This document shows positions 23,031 to 31,149 of a stretch of DNA of 32,964 bases, in pieces. The notes beneath the pieces are model-generated. The model searched no databases. It was not told where the DNA came from and was given only the letters and a program-made list of their open reading frames with translations. Each line of letters begins with the position of its first letter. Position 1 is the stretch's first letter. Source of the DNA: a virus; the IMG/VR virus record IMGVR_UViG_3300002835_000656, positions 1-32,964 of that record. One strand, written 5' to 3'. The position numbers were made by a program, and so were the translations under genes.

Positions 23031-23410
23031 TAACAGTACGACTAACCACAGAAACAATACCAAGCGGAGCAGTTCGCAACGTGATTCAATATTACGATAA
23101 CGACATACTATCAAGCATTGAAGTGTTTGCAGATAATAAGTATGATGAAGTGCGCAACTTTCAGATTGCAGAACTATTTGAATATTTCAAAGGAGAACTA
23201 ACCACGCAGCAGTATGTGAATCTGCTGAATGCAATACGCAACCACGTTGATGACTGGCGTGTCGGTTCACCACGATTGCGCTTATGGTTCGAGAACGGTC
23301 AGGATTCTGCTTGGTCAACGAACTTTACAACGAACGGATATGCACAGACGACATATTACACGGTGGCACGTAAGGACAAGGCACTCGAGATATTGCAATT
23401 CATTTCTTAA
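23027..23410 (+). CDS. Hypothetical tail-region protein, 127 aa
   Basis: I start at ATG 23027 (MITVRLTTETIPSGAVRNVI), which overlaps the fibre stop. The protein is mixed alpha/beta with DNKYDEVRNFQIAELFEYFK and a Trp/Arg-rich RLWFENGQDSAWSTNFTTNG. No family recognised. It is placed directly before the tape measure gene, where small tail chaperones often sit, but its own sequence does not prove this. A 15-base stretch (23144-23158) is identical to one in the tail-protein repeat at 21137. Confidence 0.6.
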   Translation: MITVRLTTETIPSGAVRNVIQYYDNDILSSIEVFADNKYDEVRNFQIAELFEYFKGELTTQQYVNLLNAIRNHVDDWRVGSPRLRLWFENGQDSAWSTNFTTNGYAQTTYYTVARKDKALEILQFIS

Positions 23411-23413
23411 CAT

Positions 23414-23423
23414 TTTCTATTTA
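23414..23423 (+). promoter_or_regulatory. Shared start box (TTTCTATTTA), copy 2
   Basis: TTTCTATTTA ends 5 nt before the tape measure ATG at 23429, the same spacing as copies at 17481, 28834 and 32411. Confidence 0.6.
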
Positions 23424-23428
23424 AGGTT

Positions 23429-25039
23429 ATGGCAGAAGTAGTATTAGATGTAAAGGTCAACACAGGGGCAAGCACGAATGCGCTTAAGGAAGCACGCAAC
23501 GAAATAAAACAGTTGACTGCTGCTGCATTGGAAGCGGAAAAGGCAGGCGACAAAGCGTTATCAGATACGTATGCAAAGAAAGCAGCCGAAGCACGTGACC
23601 AAGTAAAAGACCTGCAAGAGAAAATCAATGCACTTGACCCGGGCGCAAAGGCGCAGGCATTCGCTGCATTCGGTCAAACGGTGGCAGGTGGATTGACAGC
23701 GGCTATATCTGCAACGGCGTTATTCGGTGACAAGAATAAAGACCTTGAAGCTACACTTGTCAAGGTTCAATCAGCAACGGCACTATTGCAGGCTACACAA
23801 TCAATTGCGGATGGATTGAAGCAGGCGAGCATCATCAAGACCGTTGCACTGACCACAGCACAATCAGCATACGCAACAGTAGTCGGCGGCACAACAGGCG
23901 CATTGAAGTTATTCAGGATAGCACTTGCATCAACAGGCATCGGGTTGGTAACTGTCGCACTTGGTGCATTGATAGCCAACTTTGAAAAGGTCAAGCAGGC
24001 TATTAATAGCTTTCTTGATACATTAAAAAATATACCGCTTATAGGCAAATTCATTGATGTTGCTCAAAGTGGTGCAAGCAAAGTATTGAACTGGGTAACG
24101 AGTTCAGATGCGGCAAATGATAGCCAAAAAGAATTAAACAAAACACTTGACGATTCTACTCAAAAAACAGATAAATACAACGATTCCATATCTAAAGTAG
24201 ATGAACAGACAAAGACCTATGTAAGCGGCAGTTTGAATGATTACAACAATAGGCTAACCAGACTGCGAGAGGAATTAAACAATCTCGTAATAGGCAGTGA
24301 TGCGTTCTTAGCTAAACAGCGAGAGATTGCAGCTACCGAAGCAGATTTGAAACGATTAACCACAACACCTGCGCCACCACCTGAAGCACCTGCAGCGAAA
24401 GTCGGTCAAACAGAAGAAGAAGCGGCACAAGAGCGACAGAAGATTGAAGAAGATGAAAGAAAAAAACGTGAGGAAAAGCAAAAGCAAGATATACAAGCGG
24501 AGCAGGACAGATTAAACAGGATTAACGCATTTAAGATACAATCCACGCAGGATACACTTTCTGCTATACAGAAATTAACGGAAGCATTTCAAGGGAAAAG
24601 CAACGCATCAGCACGTAGGGTATTTGCCATCAATAAGGCGGTAAGTATTGCACAAGCGACAATCGACACATTACTATCAGCGCAATCAGCATACAAGTCG
24701 CAGTTCAATCCTGTTGCGGAAGTCACTTCACCAGTCAGGGGTGCTATTGCGGCAGGTATTGCTCTTGCGCAAGGTCTTGCACGTGTTGCTTTAATTCAAA
24801 AACAGAAATTCGAGGGTGGCGGCGGCAGTGTATCGAGTGCAGGAGCAGGTGGCGGTGGCGGCGGTTCAATATCTGCACCAACAGCACCGACGATACCCGT
24901 ATTCAACCCACAAGGCACAATCATACCACAAGGGCAAGAACAAGGGCAGCAACCGATTAAGGCGTATGTTCTTGAAGATGATATCAGCACATCACAGAAT
25001 CGAATTACAGACATAAAAACAAAAGCACTATATGGATAA
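23429..25039 (+). CDS. Tail tape measure protein
   Basis: 536 residues. The N-terminal ~75 residues form a charged, Ala-rich coiled coil (ARNEIKQLTAAALEAEKAGD). Ala-rich helices and a hydrophobic segment (about 155-175, with STGIGLVTVALGALIANF) follow, as expected for a tape measure protein that spans the tail lumen and membrane. A second coiled coil (EEERQKIEEDERKKREEKQK-like) comes after a Pro/Ala hinge. The C terminus has Gly-rich sequence near 463-485. The size suggests a fairly short siphovirus tail. About 24000-24240 is more AT-rich. It overlaps the next gene by 8 nt. Confidence 0.82.
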   Translation: MAEVVLDVKVNTGASTNALKEARNEIKQLTAAALEAEKAGDKALSDTYAKKAAEARDQVKDLQEKINALDPGAKAQAFAAFGQTVAGGLTAAISATALFGDKNKDLEATLVKVQSATALLQATQSIADGLKQASIIKTVALTTAQSAYATVVGGTTGALKLFRIALASTGIGLVTVALGALIANFEKVKQAINSFLDTLKNIPLIGKFIDVAQSGASKVLNWVTSSDAANDSQKELNKTLDDSTQKTDKYNDSISKVDEQTKTYVSGSLNDYNNRLTRLREELNNLVIGSDAFLAKQREIAATEADLKRLTTTPAPPPEAPAAKVGQTEEEAAQERQKIEEDERKKREEKQKQDIQAEQDRLNRINAFKIQSTQDTLSAIQKLTEAFQGKSNASARRVFAINKAVSIAQATIDTLLSAQSAYKSQFNPVAEVTSPVRGAIAAGIALAQGLARVALIQKQKFEGGGGSVSSAGAGGGGGGSISAPTAPTIPVFNPQGTIIPQGQEQGQQPIKAYVLEDDISTSQNRITDIKTKALYG

Positions 25040-26057
25040 GTTCCCAATTTACAAAATGATAATTGACGACAACAGCGATACAGGATTGAATGCCGTTTCA
25101 TTAGTTGACCAACCTGCTATTGAACGCATGTGGATGAAGTTCAACGCAGAGATATTTATCGAGCCACAGGCAGGCGAGAGCCAATCCGAGTTCCTATCAC
25201 GTTGCATACCTGCAATGATTGACGAGGGCAAGGAGCAAGACCAAGCCATTGCAATGTGCATCAGTATGTATGAGAATAAAGGGATGTCGGAGCAATTCCA
25301 AGACAGCTATGATGACTATCCGAAGCAGGCATCAGAGAATGCAAAGGTGGCATTGCGTTGGGCTGAAGAAAATGGATGGGGCGATTGTGGCACAGCAGTC
25401 GGTAAGGCAAGGGCGAATCAACTTGCAAACGGCGAACCTATCAGCCGTGACACGATTGCACGTATGGCAGCATTTGAACGCCACAGACAAAATTCACAGA
25501 AAGAACTTGGCGATGGTTGTGGTCGGTTGATGTGGCTTGCGTGGGGTGGCGATGCAGGTATCGAATGGGCGCAACGTAAACTTGAACAGATAGACCGTGA
25601 GCAGAAGCTGAAATTTGCAGTACAAAATGAAGAACGAAGAATAGTAACTGGACCGCTTATGATTGCCAACCTGCCTATATATCGCAAGGGTGCGGATGGC
25701 TTCGAGTTTTATGTCGTATTCGATGCAGCGACTATTGAGCAGCTTGTAATGAAGTACCACAAGGATGGGTTCCAGCATTCGGTAAACTTGATGCACAACG
25801 GTCAGCAGGTCGATGGCGTGTATATGTTCGAGAGTTTCATCATCGACAAACAGCGTGGCATAACAGCACCGACAGGCTTCGACAACATACCCGATGGCAG
25901 TTGGTTCGGTTCGTATAAGATAGAGAATGACGAGGTGTGGAACTTAATAAAAGCAGGCACATTCAAAGGTTTCAGCGTAGAGGGTTTCTTCTTAAAGAAG
26001 TTGATTACTGCAACGGATGAGCAGGTCATCAACAAGCTGAAAGAAGTTCTAAGTTGA
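25032..26057 (+). CDS. XkdF-like prohead protease with inserted domains
   Basis: 341 residues. The start (PIYKMIIDDNSDTGLNAVSL) and the last ~150 residues (GPLMIANLPIYR, EFYVVFDAATIEQLVMKYHK, FESFIIDKQRG, GTFKGFSVEGFF) match the XkdF-type putative protease of phages, which processes the head. Two stretches lie between. One is SEFLSRCIPAMIDEGKEQDQ; the other is ENAKVALRWAEENGWGDCGT and RMAAFERHRQN, a small domain seen attached to phage head proteins. Catalytic residues cannot be placed by eye; His and Ser in the HSVNLMHNG segment are candidates. It sits next to scaffold and capsid genes as expected. A reverse-strand gene overlaps its end by 9 nt. Confidence 0.78.
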   Translation: MDKFPIYKMIIDDNSDTGLNAVSLVDQPAIERMWMKFNAEIFIEPQAGESQSEFLSRCIPAMIDEGKEQDQAIAMCISMYENKGMSEQFQDSYDDYPKQASENAKVALRWAEENGWGDCGTAVGKARANQLANGEPISRDTIARMAAFERHRQNSQKELGDGCGRLMWLAWGGDAGIEWAQRKLEQIDREQKLKFAVQNEERRIVTGPLMIANLPIYRKGADGFEFYVVFDAATIEQLVMKYHKDGFQHSVNLMHNGQQVDGVYMFESFIIDKQRGITAPTGFDNIPDGSWFGSYKIENDEVWNLIKAGTFKGFSVEGFFLKKLITATDEQVINKLKEVLS

Positions 26058-26369
26058 TTTCTTCTTTATTGGCTTAGCCTTATAGTAATGCTTTTTCATC
26101 ATTGCATCAATATCTGATTTCTTTACCCAGATTTTAGTACCTATCTGAATAAATGGAAATCTTCGTCTATCCCTATATGATTGCCATGTTGCGTTACTTA
26201 TGCCTAATAGCTTGGGAACATTTTTTGAATCAATGTAGGTTTCTGAAATAATTTCTTCATTTTTTGTCCTTATCATATCCTTGATTTCGGCAAGGCTATT
26301 TCTAATTTCTTGAAGTTCATCATCTGAAATCACTTTCAGGCTTACTTGGTTTGTTGTTGTATTTATCAT
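26049..26369 (-). CDS. Excisionase/MerR-like helix-turn-helix protein
   Basis: 106 residues on the reverse strand, the only convincing reverse-strand gene here. After a helical N terminus (ELQEIRNSLAEIKDMIRTKN) comes a domain of the HTH_17 type. It reads TYIDSKNVPKLLGISNATWQ, then SYRDRRRFPFIQIGTKIWVK and KSDIDAMM, as in excisionases and AlpA-like regulators. It interrupts the head-gene operon between protease and scaffold, with its own control region (26370-26520). The gene is AT-rich, consistent with separate entry. It may regulate the late genes or itself. No integrase is in the window, so excision is less likely than regulation. Confidence 0.8.
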   Translation of the reverse strand: MINTTTNQVSLKVISDDELQEIRNSLAEIKDMIRTKNEEIISETYIDSKNVPKLLGISNATWQSYRDRRRFPFIQIGTKIWVKKSDIDAMMKKHYYKAKPIKKKST

Positions 26370-26383
26370 AGTTTTTATTTTGA

Positions 26384-26399
26384 TTCAGCAAATGTGATT
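26384..26399. repeat. Repeated box TTCAGCAAATGTGATT, copy 1
   Basis: A 16-bp box 15 bp upstream of the reverse-strand HTH start; 15 of 16 bases match copy 2 at 26475-26490. On the reverse strand it includes CACATTTG, one base from the -7 consensus. Confidence 0.6.
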
Positions 26400-26463
26400 C
26401 TGTTTGCAATGCAGAAGTGTAAGTGATGTGCCATTGATTTTGAATTAATTACTTACAGCAGTA

Positions 26464-26487
26464 TTTACTGATGTTTCAGCAAATGTA
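26464..26487 (-). promoter_or_regulatory. Reverse-strand promoter element inside a repeated box
   Basis: Read on the reverse strand, 26487-26480 is TACATTTG, a perfect TAnnTTTG -7 element for the HTH gene. It lies in copy 2 of the 16-bp box (26475-26490). The adjoining 13-mer TTTACTGATGTTT (26464-26476) recurs exactly at 26555-26567. No clear -33 element is seen. Boxes overlapping the promoter suggest an operator, perhaps for the HTH protein itself. Confidence 0.5.
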
Positions 26488-26554
26488 ATTATGATATAAA
26501 AGCAATAGTGAAACAGATTTCCATTGAATTTTCAGATAATTTGTTTCAGTTGAT

Positions 26555-26567
26555 TTTACTGATGTTT
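26555..26567. repeat. Repeated 13-mer TTTACTGATGTTT, copy 2
   Basis: Exact copy of 26464-26476, 91 bp apart, within the 297-bp intergenic region upstream of the scaffold gene. Candidate protein-binding site. The rest of 26490-26630 is AT-rich with no gene seen. Confidence 0.5.
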
Positions 26568-26634
26568 TAATGGTTTTATATGTAGCGAAAAAGGATAAAA
26601 ATTCTTATCTCATAATTCTAAGTTGAACACCTGT

Positions 26635-26665
26635 GCAGGTTTTCTATTTATTAGAAACAACCTGC
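26635..26665 (+). promoter_or_regulatory. Stem-loop abutting the scaffold start codon
   Basis: GCAGGTT (26635-26641) pairs with AACCTGC (26659-26665) and TTCTA (26642-26646) with TAGAA (26652-26656), around a TTTAT loop with a two-base bulge. The stem ends 1 nt before the ATG at 26667 and contains the shared TTTCTATTTA box. The overlapping ACCTGTGCAGGT (26629-26640) is itself a perfect inverted repeat, so the left arm has two possible partners. This could regulate translation of the scaffold. Confidence 0.6.
26641..26650 (+). promoter_or_regulatory. Shared start box (TTTCTATTTA), copy 3, displaced
   Basis: Same box as at 17481 and 23414, but 16 nt from the ATG at 26667 instead of 5, and located in the loop side of the stem-loop at 26635-26665. 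Confidence 0.5.
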
Positions 26666-26666
26666 T

Positions 26667-27275
26667 ATGTCAGATATTAGACAATCAATCAAAGAATTAA
26701 TCGGCGAAGAGAAATTCGCAAAGATGCGCATCCTGTTAGGGCTTGGCGATGCTATGCCTGAAGCCACAGAAAAACCCAAAGAAGAAGAGAAGATGATGGG
26801 TGAGGGCAAGCTGAAAGATGGCACTATGGTGACGTATGACGAACTTGAAGTGGGCTATCCGCTTATGGTCGTAACGGAGCAAGGCACGAACCCTGCGCCT
26901 GATGGAACGCACGAACTTGAAGATGGCACTAAGGTAACCACAGCGAACGGACTTATCACAGCCATCGAGCCTGTGCTTCCTGCAACACCTGCCGAAACAG
27001 AAGCAGGTATGTACCCAAAGAAAGAAGAAGAAGATATGGGCAAGAAGTTAAAGGAACTGATGGATGCTATCAACGCAAAGATGTCGGCAATTGAAACCGA
27101 AATCAGCAAGCAACAAGAAACCAACAAGCAGATGTTTGAACTGATTGAGAAAATAGGCGACCTGCCAACAGCAGAACTGAAAAAAGAAAATCAGCAGTTC
27201 ACCACAGCAAAGGACAAGAAGCAACAAAAAATAGATTCAATAATAACCACATTAAAAACAATAAAAACTAAATAA
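26667..27275 (+). CDS. Putative capsid scaffolding protein
   Basis: 202 residues, Lys/Glu-rich. The N-terminal 45 residues are helical and charged. The middle (GKLKDGTMVTYDELEVGYPL and TNPAPDGTHELEDGTKVTTA) is a small beta domain seen in proteins next to phage capsid genes. The last 90 residues form a long charged coiled coil (ELMDAINAKMSAIETEISKQ) ending KTIKTK. Position between protease and major capsid, plus composition, argues for scaffold. The stop is 1 nt from the capsid ATG. Confidence 0.65.
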   Translation: MSDIRQSIKELIGEEKFAKMRILLGLGDAMPEATEKPKEEEKMMGEGKLKDGTMVTYDELEVGYPLMVVTEQGTNPAPDGTHELEDGTKVTTANGLITAIEPVLPATPAETEAGMYPKKEEEDMGKKLKELMDAINAKMSAIETEISKQQETNKQMFELIEKIGDLPTAELKKENQQFTTAKDKKQQKIDSIITTLKTIKTK

Positions 27276-27276
27276 C

Positions 27277-28218
27277 ATGGCATTTAACGTAGATTCGTTG
27301 ACCGATTACGTCAACCAAACAAGTAAGGAGTTGCTCACAGCCTTACACTTTGAAAGTGAGACCGCTGCATTGGCAAACGTGCAAGTGGGAGTAAAAAGCA
27401 AAATGGCTTTACAAATTCTAACCAACACGCCGATTCCACAATCAGGTACGGGTTGTTCATTCCTTGCATCAGGAACTACTGCATTCACGCAGCGTGAGAT
27501 TGATGCTAAAGCGGTGAAGTATCAGGACACACTTTGTCCACGTACGCTTGAAGCTAAATGGACACAAATCCTGCTTAAGAACGGACAGAAATATTCTGAA
27601 TCCGACATACCACGTGTAATTGTAACAGACATCGTTGCTCAAATTAAAAAGCACCAAGAAACTGCTGACTGGCAGGGCGACACGACTTCAACATCTGCAT
27701 ACTTGTCAATCTATGATGGTTTGATAAAAATCATTAAGGCTGCAACGGGTACGAATGTAGCTACTGCGGTATCAGGACCAGTGACCACATCAAACGTGCG
27801 CACTATCATGCAGAATGTAGTTTCCAAGATTCCTGTTCAGTTGAAAGGTAATGCAGGCGTTAAGATATTCTGCGGATATGACATCGCTGAATTGTATCGC
27901 CAAAAGATGTTCATCGACAACTTGTTCCACTTCCCTGTGGGCGGCAATCAGAAGAACATATTTGCTGAAGGTTCAGTTCACGAAATCATACCTGTACACG
28001 GTCTTGATGGGTTAGGTGCAAGCACTGGCGACAATCCGTTCATCTTTGCGATGGACCCTGACCGCAACTTATTCTTAGGCGTTGACTTGCTTAACGAAGA
28101 AGAAACAGCAGAAATGTGGTACAGCCAAGACGACCAGAACGTGAAGTATTCATTCCGTTATCGTCGTGGATGGCAGGTTGCATTCCCATCTGAAATCGTT
28201 GAATATTCAAATTCTTAA
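27277..28218 (+). CDS. Major capsid protein
   Basis: 313 residues with no signal peptide or enzyme motif, balanced composition, and typical length for a major capsid protein. Segments such as GVKSKMALQILTNTPIP, TADWQGD, VSKIPVQLKGNAGVKIFCGY and FAMDPDRNLFLGVDLLNEEE resemble a capsid family of Bacteroidota phages with an HK97-like fold. The gene follows the scaffold directly and precedes the tail tube candidate. The fold is inferred by pattern and synteny, not shown by one diagnostic motif. Confidence 0.78.
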   Translation: MAFNVDSLTDYVNQTSKELLTALHFESETAALANVQVGVKSKMALQILTNTPIPQSGTGCSFLASGTTAFTQREIDAKAVKYQDTLCPRTLEAKWTQILLKNGQKYSESDIPRVIVTDIVAQIKKHQETADWQGDTTSTSAYLSIYDGLIKIIKAATGTNVATAVSGPVTTSNVRTIMQNVVSKIPVQLKGNAGVKIFCGYDIAELYRQKMFIDNLFHFPVGGNQKNIFAEGSVHEIIPVHGLDGLGASTGDNPFIFAMDPDRNLFLGVDLLNEEETAEMWYSQDDQNVKYSFRYRRGWQVAFPSEIVEYSNS

Positions 28219-28243
28219 CATCACTTAAAACCACCTTACGAAT

Positions 28244-28765
28244 ATGAGTTGTTTACTAACACAAGGATTCAGTCTTGACTGCTTAGGCGATAATGCAGGT
28301 GGTGTAAAAGAAATATATATCACCGAGTTCAATAACGTAACAGCAGTCACAACGGTAACAGGCGCAATCACTGCAATCACAATGGCATCGGGCAAGCAGT
28401 TCTGGACATACGAACTTTATTCAGAACAAGGCGAGGTGTCAGAGAATGCAATCAAGAAGCCCGAGAATGGCACTATTGCACACGAGCAGTCTGTCAAGAT
28501 ACCGTTGTACAAGCAAGAAACGAACAAGCGCAATGAGTTGTACATCGTTGCGAAGAACCGTGTCTGCATCATCGTTAAAGATTCCAATGACAAATACTGG
28601 TTATATGGTGAGGGCTACGGCTTGAACCTTATCAACCGTACTGCGACATTTGGTAAATTGATTGACGACCGAAATGGATACGAATTAGAGTTCACAGGCA
28701 AAGAGCCACTGCCTGCAAAAGAAGTTGCATCAGGCATCATTGCCGCACTATTGCTACCTGCATAA
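28244..28765 (+). CDS. Probable major tail tube protein
   Basis: 173 residues, beta-rich. It begins MSCLLTQGFSLDCLGDNAGG and has KIPLYKQETNKRNELYIVAK and DKYWLYGEGYGLNLINRTAT, ending with a hydrophobic ASGIIAALLLPA. The YGxxxGL(x)L segment followed by GYELEFTGKEPLPA resembles tail tube proteins in Bacteroidota phages. Position after the capsid gene and before a strong terminator suggests a highly expressed structural protein. Head decoration is the main alternative. Confidence 0.62.
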   Translation: MSCLLTQGFSLDCLGDNAGGVKEIYITEFNNVTAVTTVTGAITAITMASGKQFWTYELYSEQGEVSENAIKKPENGTIAHEQSVKIPLYKQETNKRNELYIVAKNRVCIIVKDSNDKYWLYGEGYGLNLINRTATFGKLIDDRNGYELEFTGKEPLPAKEVASGIIAALLLPA

Positions 28766-28786
28766 ATTAGTTCATAGTTTTTGGAA

Positions 28787-28816
28787 AATGCCCTGCCGTA
28801 ATGGTGGGGCATTTTT
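28787..28816 (+). terminator. Rho-independent terminator after the capsid/tail-tube genes
   Basis: AATGCCCTGCC (28787-28797) pairs fully with GGTGGGGCATT (28803-28813), 11 pairs including two G-T, around a 5-nt loop, followed by a T run to 28816. It separates the capsid unit from the portal unit, so the next gene needs its own signal (box at 28834). Confidence 0.9.
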
Positions 28817-28833
28817 ATTACACTTTTGCCAAT

Positions 28834-28843
28834 ATTCTATTTA
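28834..28843 (+). promoter_or_regulatory. Shared start box (ATTCTATTTA), copy 4
   Basis: Ends 5 nt before ATG 28849, directly after a terminator. A promoter function is therefore most plausible here, since the terminator would cut off upstream transcription. Confidence 0.6.
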
Positions 28844-28848
28844 CTTAT

Positions 28849-29214
28849 ATGATAATAATGCAGAAGAACGGCAATTCAACGGTGGTGGTTACTGCAAGCG
28901 AAATGACCGACTATGACGAAACAAATTTCGTTATTCAATTCAAGTCGAAGCAGACAAACGAAGTCAAGCAGTGCAACGTGGTTGACATCAGCAATTACAG
29001 GCAGCGATACAACCTGCTTACGATAAAGGACACAACCAACCCGATTGCAGCGAATGGCGAAGTGAACCTTGACTTAGGCTATCACGAATATACGGTGCTA
29101 ACAGGAGCAGGTCAAGTTCTTGAACGTGGCTTGGCTTTAGTAATTTGGCAACGCAGCACAATAACTGCACATCAAGTAAACAACACGAATACGATATATG
29201 AGAAAAACAACTGA
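28849..29214 (+). CDS. Hypothetical structural-region protein, 121 aa
   Basis: I choose ATG 28849 because the shared ATTCTATTTA box ends 5 nt before it; ATG 28858 is the alternative. The protein has beta-strand patterns (STVVVTASEMTDYDETNFVI, YTVLTGAGQVLERGLALVIW) and no recognised motif. It is rich in Thr, Asn and Val, like small head or tail accessory proteins. It overlaps the portal gene by 17 nt. A head-decoration or immunoglobulin-like role is possible. Confidence 0.6.
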   Translation: MIIMQKNGNSTVVVTASEMTDYDETNFVIQFKSKQTNEVKQCNVVDISNYRQRYNLLTIKDTTNPIAANGEVNLDLGYHEYTVLTGAGQVLERGLALVIWQRSTITAHQVNNTNTIYEKNN

Positions 29215-31141
29215 CAAGGCTAACCTATATGAGGTGCAACTTGAAGCGCACAAGATACCAGTCAACATCGAGCGACCACGTGATGGCTATGTGACGTATG
29301 GTGAGGACAATCTATATCCGAACTATCTGATTGAACTATACAACAGAAGTGCGAAGCACAATGCTATTGTCAATTCAAAGATTACCTATGTATATGGGCA
29401 GGGTGTCGAGGTTCAGGTTCAGGATGTAAGGGTGCAGGCATTATACGACAGCGTGAACAGATGGCAGTCGATGAATGAGTTCACCTATCAACTGATTACA
29501 GACTTGGAGTTGTACAACGGTTGTGCGATTGAATGTATATGGAATCGGGCAGGCACATCGTATGAGATGAAAGTATTGGAGTTCAAGAATGTGCGGTCGA
29601 ATGTGGATGGCAGTTGTTTCTATTATAGCCCACAATGGGCGCAATACAACACGCCTGAAGTCATTGAATATCCTGCATTCGACATAAGCAAGCGCAAGGG
29701 CAGGCAGATATTTTATTACAAAGTATATAGACCAGGCTCAAAGGTCTATCCAATACCGAACTACATAGGTTGCATACCTTATATCGAAACGGACATCGAA
29801 ATCAGCAACTACCACCTAAACAACATAAAGAACGGATTTTGGGGCGGCAAGGTTATCACATTTATTGCACAACAGCCGACCGCAGAAGAGATGCGTGCGA
29901 TAAGTAAGCAGTTCAAGTACACGAAAGCAGGCACGGACAATGCAGGCAAGTTCGTGTTGAACTTCGTGCCGAACAAAGATGCAGCACCTGTAATCGAATC
30001 ACTCGAACCCGATGACAGCGATACCAAGTTCGAGATATTAAACAAAACCGTGCTGCAAGAGATATTTGTCGGGCATCAGATTGTAAGTCCTATGTTGATG
30101 GGTGTACGTGTAGAGGGGCAACTGGGTGGCAGGACAGAGATGCTTGATGCGTATGAGTTATTCAAGAACACGTACGTGAACGGCAGGCAGCAGATTGTTG
30201 AAAAGATTATCAACTATCATGCAGAGAACATCACAGGCATATCGAATGCGTTTACAATCATACCAACTGAACCGATTACACCTGCACAGCAGGAAGTAGC
30301 AGCCGAGCAACAACAAGAGCAGGCACAACAGGCACAGGTCAATGATGCGTTGCGCAACCTTACTGGCAGGCAGATGCAGAACGTTATGCGCATCATAAAC
30401 AAATATGGCAAAGGCGTATTGACGTATGAGCAGGCAGTTACTATGCTGCGTGGTGGATATGGATTAACCGATGCCGACATCGATATGATGCTTGGCGAAA
30501 GCACAATGGATGAATTTGTAAAAGATTCAAAGGACTGGAAAAAACACCTTGAAATAGCTGCTACATTCGGTATTGATGAAGACAGCGTGACGATTGTCAA
30601 GGTGGTACGGCAGCACTTCAACAGCGTATATGAAGCAGAGCAGTTCGTTGAACAAGAATTGCTTGAAAATAAAATATTGAAGATACTGCAAGAAACACCC
30701 GACATCAGCATTGAGAACATAGCAAAGGCGATACGTGAGAAGACTGAACGCATCAAGAACCTAATCGAACAGATGACCACTGATGGCAGGTTGAAGCAAT
30801 CAGAACGTGATGGACAGATACTGCGCACGCCAACGGCAAGGGGTAGGGATGGCATCACGCCACAGGGCAAGATACCGAGCATCACGACGATGTATCGCTA
30901 TGCGTTAAGGAGCGATGCGCCACCATTAAGCGCAGGCGGTGAAAGTCGTGAGTTCTGCCAAAAGATGATGCAGCGCAAGAAGTTATACAGCAAGCAGGAC
31001 ATAGACAGGATGAGCGCAATATTCGGTTATGATGTATGGCGAATGAAAGGCGGTTGGTACACCGTACCCGATACGGCAGGATTGCTACACGTACCTTATT
31101 GCAGGCATACGTGGGAACAAGTTTTGATAATTGACAAATAA
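29198..31141 (+). CDS. Portal protein with long C-terminal extension
   Basis: 647 residues. The first ~360 residues resemble a phage portal (DGYVTYGEDNLYPNYLIELY, NSKITYVYGQGVEV, RKGRQIFYYKVYRPGSKVYP, FVGHQIVSPMLMGVRVEGQL). A Gln-rich linker (EQQQEQAQQAQ) follows. Residues ~380-430 look like a small helical domain, and ~450-560 like a winged helix. The end has YRYALRSDAPPLSAGGESRE, then YDVWRMKGGWYTVPDTAG and PYCRHTWEQ, a C-terminal domain found on phage head proteins. Portals form the dodecameric gate of the head. The extension may be a fused minor head protein. A classical portal has about 400-450 residues. Confidence 0.82.
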   Translation: MRKTTDKANLYEVQLEAHKIPVNIERPRDGYVTYGEDNLYPNYLIELYNRSAKHNAIVNSKITYVYGQGVEVQVQDVRVQALYDSVNRWQSMNEFTYQLITDLELYNGCAIECIWNRAGTSYEMKVLEFKNVRSNVDGSCFYYSPQWAQYNTPEVIEYPAFDISKRKGRQIFYYKVYRPGSKVYPIPNYIGCIPYIETDIEISNYHLNNIKNGFWGGKVITFIAQQPTAEEMRAISKQFKYTKAGTDNAGKFVLNFVPNKDAAPVIESLEPDDSDTKFEILNKTVLQEIFVGHQIVSPMLMGVRVEGQLGGRTEMLDAYELFKNTYVNGRQQIVEKIINYHAENITGISNAFTIIPTEPITPAQQEVAAEQQQEQAQQAQVNDALRNLTGRQMQNVMRIINKYGKGVLTYEQAVTMLRGGYGLTDADIDMMLGESTMDEFVKDSKDWKKHLEIAATFGIDEDSVTIVKVVRQHFNSVYEAEQFVEQELLENKILKILQETPDISIENIAKAIREKTERIKNLIEQMTTDGRLKQSERDGQILRTPTARGRDGITPQGKIPSITTMYRYALRSDAPPLSAGGESREFCQKMMQRKKLYSKQDIDRMSAIFGYDVWRMKGGWYTVPDTAGLLHVPYCRHTWEQVLIIDK

Positions 31142-31149
31142 AATATAAG

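Noticed and set aside
30217-30885. 222-codon open frame on the reverse strand inside the portal gene
   Set aside because: The protein is low-complexity (Ser/Cys/Ile-rich) and lies fully antisense to a convincing portal gene; it is a shadow of that codon usage.
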